Shown: positions 49,993-57,746 of the stretch, one piece after another
Position numbering within the stretch: position 1 is the stretch's first letter
How the letters are laid out: each line of letters begins with the position of its first letter
Source: an uncultured Alphaproteobacteria bacterium
Lineage (GTDB): Bacteria > Pseudomonadota > Alphaproteobacteria > RUG11792
Length of the DNA: 64,000 bases
Reading direction: 5' to 3'
Assembly: GCA_944390585.1 (NCBI GenBank)
Contig: CALXQI010000015.1
Location: 124,001 to 188,000 of the forward strand
The notes under the pieces: generated by a model
What the model saw: the letters and a program-made list of their open reading frames with translations, nothing else
Database searches by the model: none
What the model was told of the DNA's origin: nothing
Position numbers and translations under genes: made by a program

Positions 49993-51732
49993 CTATCTCA
50001 TCTCTTGCATAGGAGTTATGCCAAGTATCGCAAAACCGTCTTCTATCACGCTTGCAGTTGCCTTGAGAAGTGCAAGCCTTGCCATAGTAGAATCTTTGTC
50101 ACGCTCATCTATAAAACGCAATGCAGTATTGAGTTTACCAGCATTCCATAAGGCATGAAATTTTGCTGCAATCTCTCTTAAATAATATGGAATTTTGTGT
50201 GGTTCTACAGATTTTGCAGCGGATGAAACATGATCTGGCCAAAAACACAATAACTTAATAAGGTCTATCTCTGCTTTATCAGTTAAGCAACATTTACTGC
50301 ACTCTACAAGCATATCATCATTAATTTCTGGCCATATTTTTAAAGAATATTTAAATACAGAACAAATTCTTGCATATGCGTATTGTATATAGAATAGAGG
50401 ATTTTCCATTGAGTATTCGCAAACTTTTACAAAATCAAAATCTATCATTACATTATGATCTCTTGATATCATCATAAATCTTGTTGCGTCCCGCCCTACC
50501 CTATCAACAACTTCTCTAAGCGTTATAAAATTGCCTGACCTTTTAGACATGCGAACAGGAACGCCATTTTCTAAAAAATTAACAAGCTGATATAGCTTTA
50601 CTGAAACTTCCGCCTTACCATCACTTAATGCGCTTACGGCAGCCTGCAACCTTTTAACATAGCCATTATGGTCAGCTCCTAGAATATTTATCATCTTCAT
50701 AAAGCCACGCTTTATTTTGTCTAGATGGTATGCAATATCTCCAGCAAAGTAAGTATTACTACCATCTGATTTTTGCACTGGTCTATCCAAATCATCTCCA
50801 TACTTTGTTGATGCAAAAATCTTTTGTTTTCTAGGCTCCCAATCAGGAATATCAATACCTTTTGGTTTATCAATTACGCCATCATATATACATCCTTTTT
50901 CTGTTAAAATTTTAAAAGCTTCTTCTAATGTTCCACTTGTGCATACTTCTTTCTCAGAAGTAAAAACATCCATTTTAACGCCAATGTAATCTAAATCATC
51001 TAAAATATTATCCATAACATTTTTAATAGAAAAATTAGATAATTCTTCGATATATTGATCCTCTTCTTTATCTAACATAGAATTACCATATTTTTGTACT
51101 ACGTTTTCCGCTATATCTTTTACATATTCTCCAATATACATATCATCTGTAAAATCAGATTCTTGTATTTTATATCCCAATTTTTCCTTATACCGCAAAT
51201 ATACTGATCTAGCAAGGGATTTTACTTGGTTTCCCATATCGTTGATGTAAAACTCTTTTGTAACCAAATACCCTATTTTTTGCAGTAAGTTTGCTACAAC
51301 GCTACCAAAAACTGCATTTCTAGCATGTCCAGTATGTAGCGGGCCTGTAGGATTGGCAGAAACAAACTCAACATTGACTTTTTCATTTTTACCAATATTA
51401 CAGACGCTATAATTGTTTTTATACTTGATTGGTAAATTTATTACTGCATGCCATGCAGATAAATTTAAATTAAAATTAACAAACCCAGGTCCAGCGACTT
51501 CAGCAGAAGCAACAAAATCAGATTTAAGTAGTTCATCACAAATGCGGGCTGCAAGCTCACGTGGATTAGCACCAATGCGCTTTGCAAAAATCATAGCTGC
51601 ATTTGTATACAAATCTCCCCTATTTTCATTTGGTAAGCCAATCAGTATATCGTGCAAACTGGGGCTCTGTTCGTCATGGGATAGCGACTCCCTTATTACT
51701 TCCGATATAATCTCTCTAAAAATATTTAACAT
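49993..51732 (-). CDS. argS: Arginyl-tRNA synthetase
   Basis: Class I synthetase that charges tRNA-Arg. Start at the ATG 51732 (MLNIFREIISEVIRES), four codons inside the longest frame. About 579 residues: N-terminal Add-1 domain (GDLYTNAAMIFAKRIG), the HIGH-type motif in PTGPLHTGHARNAVFGSVVANLL, the FYINDMGNQVKSLARSV helix, WTD-like FAGDIAYHLDKIKRGF, HNGYVKRLQAAV, the signature lysine loop RMSKRSGNFITLREVV, and the DALR anticodon-binding domain (YAYARICSVFKYS...ALLKATASVIEDGFAILGI). Intact and full length. Confidence 0.96.
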   Translation of the reverse strand: MLNIFREIISEVIRESLSHDEQSPSLHDILIGLPNENRGDLYTNAAMIFAKRIGANPRELAARICDELLKSDFVASAEVAGPGFVNFNLNLSAWHAVINLPIKYKNNYSVCNIGKNEKVNVEFVSANPTGPLHTGHARNAVFGSVVANLLQKIGYLVTKEFYINDMGNQVKSLARSVYLRYKEKLGYKIQESDFTDDMYIGEYVKDIAENVVQKYGNSMLDKEEDQYIEELSNFSIKNVMDNILDDLDYIGVKMDVFTSEKEVCTSGTLEEAFKILTEKGCIYDGVIDKPKGIDIPDWEPRKQKIFASTKYGDDLDRPVQKSDGSNTYFAGDIAYHLDKIKRGFMKMINILGADHNGYVKRLQAAVSALSDGKAEVSVKLYQLVNFLENGVPVRMSKRSGNFITLREVVDRVGRDATRFMMISRDHNVMIDFDFVKVCEYSMENPLFYIQYAYARICSVFKYSLKIWPEINDDMLVECSKCCLTDKAEIDLIKLLCFWPDHVSSAAKSVEPHKIPYYLREIAAKFHALWNAGKLNTALRFIDERDKDSTMARLALLKATASVIEDGFAILGITPMQEMR

Positions 51733-51905
51733 AATTCCATACAAGCTACCATTGTTACATACATTTTATCATGGTTATGCCGCCATTTTAATAAGAGCGC
51801 TGCTACATAGAGCAGCAAGTATATTTGTTTTTATATAATATTTTTGTTGTAAAAATTATTATAATAGTATAAAATCACCACGCATAGGTATTTTTGAGTA
51901 ATAAG

Positions 51906-52472
51906 ATGAAAAAGATTGCATTAGGTGTTTTGTTCTGCATCATTTTCTGTTCTGCCTTTGGATCAGATAGTTGGCTGGCTGATAAAGGCCGTTTTTTTAA
52001 AAATATGCAAAGTGCTGCACGTATTATAATTGATAAAGGTATTGGTGGTAAAAAGATGCAAGATTTATGGGAAGAAATGAGGAATATATGTAAGCATGGT
52101 GAGGATGCGTGCAGAGATGAGAACGAAGTGGTAGCGCGATTGTTTTATGATGCAATTGCATGTAAATGGAAGATAGGTGCGGAATTGAAACAAAGAGCAC
52201 AGATGTTAGGCGCATGGCGTTGGGAAGTTGATAATGCGCGAAGTATGTTGGAGAGTGAGTTTATTGATATGTGTCGTTACTGTGTAGTAAAGGATGAAGG
52301 GGATGTGATGAAGTATGTGAAAAGCATAGCAGACATGTATGAGACTGGGGTTGCGAAGTTGGCAGAAGGCAAAATTGCAGAAGTGGTGCGTATAATTGCG
52401 GGTTTTTGTGTATTGTGGCATGATATGTGCGAGTGTAAGGACAATAGTGCGTTAGGCGTAGAATTAGGTTGA
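51906..52472 (+). CDS. Secreted protein of the signal-peptide group
   Basis: ATG at 51906 gives signal peptide MKKIALGVLFCIIFCSAFGS; the longest frame starts four codons earlier. The mature part (about 168 residues) is helical with cysteines in WEEMRNICKHGEDACRDE, MCRYCVVKDEG and CVLWHDMCECKD. Purine-rich coding strand. TATAAT-like boxes lie around 51857-51870. Unknown role; exported. Confidence 0.7.
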   Translation: MKKIALGVLFCIIFCSAFGSDSWLADKGRFFKNMQSAARIIIDKGIGGKKMQDLWEEMRNICKHGEDACRDENEVVARLFYDAIACKWKIGAELKQRAQMLGAWRWEVDNARSMLESEFIDMCRYCVVKDEGDVMKYVKSIADMYETGVAKLAEGKIAEVVRIIAGFCVLWHDMCECKDNSALGVELG

Positions 52473-52622
52473 CTGGTGGAAGGTAGATTGAGGTACATTT
52501 TTTGATGCGGTGCGTGTGACATGTATGTTGTTTAGCAATTGCGCTGTTATGTTTTTTCAATATCAATAAAATCTACTTTTAATGCAGTAATTGTATTACA
52601 AATATTGGCGTTATATGCTCTT

Positions 52623-53018
52623 TTAGGATTTAAAGATACGCGTGATGATGTTTATCATGCCAAGTATTGCTAGCTTTACTTCTGTGTTATTGATTTCTGA
52701 CACTTTTTTAATAATCTGTTGCGTATACTCATCTGTGTATACTGGTTTATTATCATTCAATGCATTTTGTGTAAAAAACTCACTTATATCAGCATTAAGA
52801 GCATCACTTATCCTTAATAACATATCAACACTAATTCCAGAATTGCCACTTTCGTATTTTTGAATTTGCTGATAAGTTATTCCAACAATAGCTGCAAGTT
52901 GTTTTTGCGTTAATTTACTTTCTTTGCGCTTTTTTCTTATTGCATTACCAAGTAATAAACGATAATTATTATCCAAAGAATATTCCATAATAAGATTATG
53001 TATCTCTATATCTTTCAT
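52623..53018 (-). CDS. XRE-family helix-turn-helix regulator
   Basis: 131 residues with a Cro/CI-type helix-turn-helix at about residues 24-80: GNAIRKKRKESKLTQKQLAAIVGITYQQIQKYESGNSGISVDMLLRIS, then a C-terminal helix (YTQQIIKKVSEINNTEVKLAILGMI). This shape is common in alphaproteobacterial regulators such as the Rickettsiales EcxR/PetP-like group, which control secretion or cell-cycle genes. The target cannot be read from the sequence. Start at 53018; the following 690 bp up to pntA are non-coding repeats. Confidence 0.85.
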   Translation of the reverse strand: MKDIEIHNLIMEYSLDNNYRLLLGNAIRKKRKESKLTQKQLAAIVGITYQQIQKYESGNSGISVDMLLRISDALNADISEFFTQNALNDNKPVYTDEYTQQIIKKVSEINNTEVKLAILGMINIITRIFKS

Positions 53019-53139
53019 TCTGCAACAATTGAATAATTAAGTAAATAGTTAATTAGTATTTATTATTTCTTCCTAACAATTTTTTGTATAGCATACTATT
53101 CTTGGCAAATAATTAATTATCTTCATTGTGTAATATGAA

Positions 53140-53790
53140 TAGTTAATAGATAGATAGTAGAGTTTTGTTTATTATTTTATCTTCACAATTTTTTATGTCG
53201 GAAATACTAAACAGTAGCTTGGTCAGTATTATGCGCTATTACGTTTAAAATATTTTTCAAACCAAATTATACTTAACAATATATTTACTTCACAATTTTT
53301 TGTGTAGAAAATATTAAACAGTAACTTGGCTAGTACTATGTACTATGCCATTTAAAATATTTTTTGCACAATACTATAACGTTTAGAATATTTTAAAAGT
53401 GACAATTTTGACTACTCAATCAATAGATAGTAGAGTTTTGTTTATTATTTCATCTTCACAATTTTTTATGCCAGAAATACTAAGCAGCAGCTTGGCCAGT
53501 ATTATGTGCCATGCTATTTAAAATATTTTTTGCGCAATTTTTTATATCAGAAATACCAAACAGTAGTCTGGCCAGTATTATGCGCTACACAGTTTAGAAT
53601 ATTTTTAACTCCCGATTATACTTAACAATACATTTACTTCACAATTTTTTGTGTAGGAAATACTGCACTATAACGTTTTGAATATTTTAAAAGCGACAAT
53701 TTTGACTACTTAATCAATAGGCAGTAGAGTTTTATTTATTATTTCATCTTCACAATTTTTTATGTCGGAAATACTAAACAGTAGTTTTAA
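53140..53790 (-). repeat. Array of degenerate copies of the pntA 3' end
   Basis: Downstream of pntA (which ends at 53710) lie two further copies of its last about 90 bases plus the following spacer: around 53146-53260 and 53385-53535. They share GTAGAGTTTT, CACAATTTTTTATG, GAAATACTAA and CTTGGCCAGTATTATG with pntA itself (53700-53860), but lack about 35 bp of the gene. Period about 280-290 bp. More partial pieces of the same block (TTTAAAATATTTTTTGC) fill the gaps. No gene is present from 53019 to 53709. Confidence 0.8.
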
Positions 53791-54726
53791 AAATGCGTAA
53801 ACATTTTTTGCAAACAACTGGCTAGCATCATGTGCTATGCCATTTAGAATATTTTTAAAGCCTACAATTTTTACTCCATTATGCTCAACAACTTCTCCAT
53901 GTTTTGTTAGCGAGCAGTTTCCGCCAGTTTCTGATGCAAGGTCAATTATTAGTGCTCCACTCTTCATAATATTTACCATATCGTTATCAATGATAACTGG
54001 AGCCTGCTTTTGTGGAATTTGTGCAGTTGTTATAATAACGTCTTGTTTTGGCAATACAGCAAGCAGCGCCTCACGCTGCGCTTTTTTATATTCTTCTGAT
54101 GTTTCTCCTGCGTACACACCATCCATTTTTTCTCCAACGTTAACATCAATAAACTTTGCTCCAAGACTCTCTGCCTGCTCTTTTGCAGCAGCCCTAACAT
54201 CAAATGCTGTAACAATAGCACCCAAGCGCTTTGCTGTAGCAATTGCTTGTAACCCAGCAACGCCGGCGCCAACAATTAAAAATTTTGCTGCAGGAATAGT
54301 TCCAGCTGTTGTCATCATCATAGGAATTGCCTTATCCATCATATATGATGCTTCTATAACTGCACGATACCCGGCAAGGCTGCTTTGTGAGCTTAAAACA
54401 TCCATATACTGCGCTTTTGTTGTTCTTGGTATCATATCAAGAGCAAAAGCAGTAATGCTGTTTTTTTTAAAAAGCTCCATGTTTTCTTGATGCTGATGTA
54501 TTTTTTGCATGGCAACGTAAGTTGCATTGCGTGGTATCTTTTTTAATTTTTGCAAAGGTTGTGGATTAATTGAGATTGTAATATTTGCAGATTTTATTGC
54601 ATCAATTCCATCTATATCCTCAAATATTACATTATGTCCTTCTTGTACAAGCTTTGCTGCAACATCCTGCGTAATTGCAACACGCTTATCATCCAAACAG
54701 CTGTCATTAAAAACAAAAATCTCCAT
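53710..54726 (-). CDS. pntA: NAD(P) transhydrogenase subunit alpha, part 1 (PntAA)
   Basis: Forms the NAD(H)-binding domain of the proton-pumping transhydrogenase, which makes NADPH. The 338 residues show DKRVAITQDVAAKLVQEGHNVIFE, AYTAMQ-type TYVAMQKIH, DMIPRTTKAQYMDVLSSQSSLAGYRAVI, the Rossmann motif VGAGVAGLQAIATAKRLGAIVTAFDVR, ITTAQIPQKQAPVI and IIDLASETGGNCSLTK. Only the soluble domain is encoded, as in the three-subunit alphaproteobacterial enzyme; pntAB and pntB are elsewhere. Length is a little shorter than usual. Its 3' end has been copied downstream several times. Confidence 0.93.
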   Translation of the reverse strand: MEIFVFNDSCLDDKRVAITQDVAAKLVQEGHNVIFEDIDGIDAIKSANITISINPQPLQKLKKIPRNATYVAMQKIHQHQENMELFKKNSITAFALDMIPRTTKAQYMDVLSSQSSLAGYRAVIEASYMMDKAIPMMMTTAGTIPAAKFLIVGAGVAGLQAIATAKRLGAIVTAFDVRAAAKEQAESLGAKFIDVNVGEKMDGVYAGETSEEYKKAQREALLAVLPKQDVIITTAQIPQKQAPVIIDNDMVNIMKSGALIIDLASETGGNCSLTKHGEVVEHNGVKIVGFKNILNGIAHDASQLFAKNVYAFLKLLFSISDIKNCEDEIINKTLLPID

Positions 54727-54805
54727 ATACCAAGATTTATGCTATTCCATGCAGTGATTATAAATCTGGAGTGATGAATGAACAACTAAAACATTCATGC
54801 TACTA

Positions 54806-55846
54806 CTAAATTTGCTCTTCACTATTTTCTTTTTTGTTATCGTCGCTTTCTTCACTACTTGTTGACTTATAATCATTAATTACTTTTGCATTTTCCATAA
54901 CTTGGTGATAAAGATTATCACGTATTTGGGCATTATAAGTTATTCCGTTTATAACTATAGTCACATCATTTATTGGCTCAACATAATTTTCTATATTCTT
55001 TAGAAACTCCTCCCATGATACGCTACCAACCAGAATTTTTACTTGCTTATCAGAAAGTCCATGCTGACGTGCTGCATTTTCTACAAAAAACTTTAAAATC
55101 TCTGCTTTACTATTATTTTCATCATCTTTATTTTCTCCCTTATTTACTTCTTGCCGTATTTCTTGAATTGTATTGTTTAACATTTTTAAAACTCTTAATT
55201 CAATACTATTATCGATAACAGCATGTGCATGACGCACAAAGTCATCACACAGACACAAGTTAGTAATAATTTGGAATACTACCTCTTCATCCAATCTTTG
55301 CTCAATCAAAGTATTATATATTGTGAATATATCCTTTTTTTTGCACACCTTGCTTAACTGTTTGATTTTCTCAATATCAAGCTTTTTGCGTAATATTTTC
55401 TTTAGAACTTTAAAACAGTCAATTACATCAAATGTATAATTTTGCAAGAAAGCGTAAATATTTTGGGACTCGTTTTCATCACATCCGCAGAAAGCTCTTA
55501 TTTGTTTTTCTTTGTCATTATTTTCACTTTTGCATATTTGACAAACAAGTTTGTGTACAGCATCTTTTAATGCTGCTAATTTCTTTATTATTATTATTTT
55601 TATCGATTTTTGAATATTATCCATTGCACAAATAAATAATGCATTCATTTGGTATGAATCAAAGTATTTATTTTGCAACAAAAACGGCCCATACAACGCA
55701 TTCCATAAGTTAAATTCTATAATAGGATTAACAGCGACCTGCGTTATAACTTGCGTTTTATTAGCATTGACTTTTGGCAATTGCTCAACTACTGCATATG
55801 CGCTATAGCAACAAACTACTAAACATGCTGCTATTCTTGTTTTCAT
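54806..55846 (-). CDS. Secreted helical protein with strong ribosome site
   Basis: ATG at 55846 follows GGAGGAG closely. Signal peptide MKTRIAACLVVCCYSAYA. The mature 328 residues are mostly helical and Lys/Ile-rich, with cysteine spots (KLVCQICKSEN, FCGCDENE, NLCLCDDF) and an acidic Ser-rich tail (KSTSSEESDDNKKENSEEQI). A beta segment VTIVINGITYNAQIRDNLYHQV precedes the tail. No family recognised. It differs from the Trp-rich secreted group in composition. Confidence 0.75.
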   Translation of the reverse strand: MKTRIAACLVVCCYSAYAVVEQLPKVNANKTQVITQVAVNPIIEFNLWNALYGPFLLQNKYFDSYQMNALFICAMDNIQKSIKIIIIKKLAALKDAVHKLVCQICKSENNDKEKQIRAFCGCDENESQNIYAFLQNYTFDVIDCFKVLKKILRKKLDIEKIKQLSKVCKKKDIFTIYNTLIEQRLDEEVVFQIITNLCLCDDFVRHAHAVIDNSIELRVLKMLNNTIQEIRQEVNKGENKDDENNSKAEILKFFVENAARQHGLSDKQVKILVGSVSWEEFLKNIENYVEPINDVTIVINGITYNAQIRDNLYHQVMENAKVINDYKSTSSEESDDNKKENSEEQI

Positions 55847-55873
55847 ATCTCCTCCACTAAATATATACAACAT

Positions 55874-56090
55874 GTGTACATTTTTATACTATCATAAATT
55901 GTGTAAAAAAGTAAAACAATTTTTTCATATTTACACTATTAATTTCAAATAACTAATTATTAACTATTATATGCATCTAATAATTTGACAAAAATAATAG
56001 ATGCGTATGCATTGGATATTGCAGCAGCATGTTTGTGTAGATCTTGGAACCACCTGCTGATAAGCCGTAGCCAATAAAATGTGTAAAGTA
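55874..56090. other. AT-rich gene-free stretch
   Basis: Nothing recognisable except an isolated TTTGACA near 55985 that resembles the repeated one at 56175 and 56281. Confidence 0.3.
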
Positions 56091-56325
56091 TATACGCTAA
56101 TTACTGCAAGCATACTGATATTACCTGTCTATTTAGCAGAATATTTATGTGGCAATAAAAAAGCGGGACATAATTTGACAAATGCACGGAGTTGTATATA
56201 CGCTAATTATTGCAGGCATGAGTGTGTTGCCTGGCTATTTAGCAGAATATTTTATGTAGCAATAAAAAAGCGGGACATAATTTGACAAATGCATGGAGTT
56301 GTATATATGCTAATTACTGCAGGCA
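56091..56325 (+). repeat. 106-107-bp tandem repeat upstream of terminase
   Basis: Units 56091-56196 and 56197-56303 are about 90 percent alike; a partial third (56304-56325) follows. Each contains TAATTAYTGCARGCAT, CTATTTAGCAGAATATTT, AATAAAAAAGCGGGACA and ATTTGACAAATGCA. The TTGACA together with TATATA 14 bp later, or TATACG/TATATG 16 bp later, could act as a promoter in every unit, so the terminase gene may have stacked promoters. Confidence 0.8.
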
Positions 56326-56407
56326 TTTGTATTAGATTAACTCGTTAAACCAGCAAATTGCCTGCTTAAATCATTACAGAGTAACAAAATATTTTTTTGG
56401 AGGAATT

Positions 56408-56443
56408 ATGAACACTACAAAAATAGAGGTGTCATATGATTAG
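56408..56443 (+). CDS. Eleven-codon leader frame overlapping the terminase start
   Basis: ATG at 56408 with a strong ribosome site (GGAGGAATT) encodes MNTTKIEVSYD and stops at TAG, overlapping the terminase ATG (56436). It may be the last trace of an upstream phage gene or a coupling peptide that brings ribosomes to the terminase, which has no good site of its own. Confidence 0.4.
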   Translation: MNTTKIEVSYD

Positions 56444-57662
56444 AAATGGTGACTTACCTCAATACAACTGGCATGATATTGCAAGAACAAAGCAACGTCT
56501 GCCAAAAGGAGATTGGCTTGTTTGGCTGGTTATGGCCGGACGAGGGTTTGGAAAAACAAGAACAGGCGCAGAAACAGTAATGCAGCTTGTAGAAAGTGGA
56601 AAATACCGTTCTATTGCAATTGTTGGCAAAACATTGCATGAGGCAAGACATATTATGGTTGAAGGCCAAAGTGGCATTATGTCAACAGCACTATCAGCAA
56701 ATGGTAATGTCACATATTACCCATCAAAAAGAGAATTGGTATGGGCAAATGGTGCAAAAGCTGTCTTGATAGGTGGAGATAATTATGAATCAATTAGAGG
56801 TATGCAGTTTGATTTTGTTTGGATTGATGAATTTGCAAAATTTGAAAAACCAGCTGAAGTTTGGGAACAAGTAATGTTGTCATTAAGGATAGGAGAAGAT
56901 CCAAGATGCATGATAACAACAACACCAAAGAATAGGCCAATAATTAGACAATTGGCAGAAGCAAAGTTTTGCTATGTCACAAACGGAACAACATATGAAA
57001 ATAAAGATAATCTATCATCAAAATTTTTAGAAAGAATAGAAGAGCTAATGCAGGATACAAATTTTGCAAGACAAGAGTTATATGGAGAAATAGTAGATGA
57101 TTTAAATAACCTTGTGTGGGCAAAAGATAGTATTAAGTATAAAGAAGTACAACCAACAATGTTAAATAGAATAATTATTGCAGTGGATCCAGCAGTTAGC
57201 AATAATACAAAATCAGATGAGACAGGAATTATCATTGCAGGTGAAGGATGTGACGGCAATATCTATGTTTTGGATGATTTGAGTGGAAAATATAGTACAT
57301 CAGAGTGGGCAGAAGTTGTAGCAAACGCGTACCACGCATATGGCGCATCAAGAGTTGTTGCAGAAGTAAACAATGGTGGAGATATGGTAGAAAATGTAAT
57401 GCGAAACAAATGTCGCTATATCCCATTTTCCTCTGTTAGGGCAGTAAAAGGAAAAATTGCAAGAGCAGAGCCAGTCGCCCTACTCTACTCCGCTTCTAAA
57501 GTATTTCATGTAAGAAAATTTGCCGCCCTTGAAAAACAAATGCTATCCACATCATACGATAACGATAAAAAACAACACGACGATAGAGTAGACGCACTAG
57601 TGTGGGGAATCACGGAATTAACAAACAAAACAGAAGCTAACGCACAAATTATCCAAATATGA
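56436..57662 (+). CDS. GTA/phage-type terminase large subunit
   Basis: DNA-packaging motor of a gene transfer agent or phage, nearest in pattern to RcGTA ORF2. 408 residues with an N-terminal ATPase: Walker A AGRGFGKTRTGAE, Walker B FVWIDEFAK, coupling ITTTPKN; and a C-terminal RNase H-like nuclease with DPAVSNNTKSDETGI, AEVNNGG and DDRVDALVWGI. All catalytic acids are present, so the enzyme looks functional. Yet no portal, capsid or small terminase gene is adjacent: the next gene is a secreted host-type protein. Scattered GTA genes are known in reduced Alphaproteobacteria. Confidence 0.9.
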   Translation: MIRNGDLPQYNWHDIARTKQRLPKGDWLVWLVMAGRGFGKTRTGAETVMQLVESGKYRSIAIVGKTLHEARHIMVEGQSGIMSTALSANGNVTYYPSKRELVWANGAKAVLIGGDNYESIRGMQFDFVWIDEFAKFEKPAEVWEQVMLSLRIGEDPRCMITTTPKNRPIIRQLAEAKFCYVTNGTTYENKDNLSSKFLERIEELMQDTNFARQELYGEIVDDLNNLVWAKDSIKYKEVQPTMLNRIIIAVDPAVSNNTKSDETGIIIAGEGCDGNIYVLDDLSGKYSTSEWAEVVANAYHAYGASRVVAEVNNGGDMVENVMRNKCRYIPFSSVRAVKGKIARAEPVALLYSASKVFHVRKFAALEKQMLSTSYDNDKKQHDDRVDALVWGITELTNKTEANAQIIQI

Positions 57663-57688
57663 TTTTTGAGATTTTAATTGAAGAATTA

Positions 57689-57717
57689 TTTACACAAACA
57701 TACTTTCATGATATAAT
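57689..57717 (+). promoter_or_regulatory. Sigma-70 promoter of the 57.7 kb secreted gene
   Basis: TTTACA (57689-57694), a 17-bp spacer, TATAAT (57712-57717). Transcription would start near 57724, which supports the ATG at 57747 rather than the one at 57723. Confidence 0.7.
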
Positions 57718-57746
57718 GAAAATTGATGGTTTCATGTCATTTTATA

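Noticed and set aside
53140-53790. CRISPR-like array downstream of pntA
   Set aside because: The repeats are long, diverged and derived from pntA itself; there are no short identical repeats with unique spacers and no cas genes.
56091-56325. CRISPR or attachment site in the tandem repeat before the terminase
   Set aside because: Only two full units of about 106 bp without spacers, and no integrase or tRNA boundary nearby.
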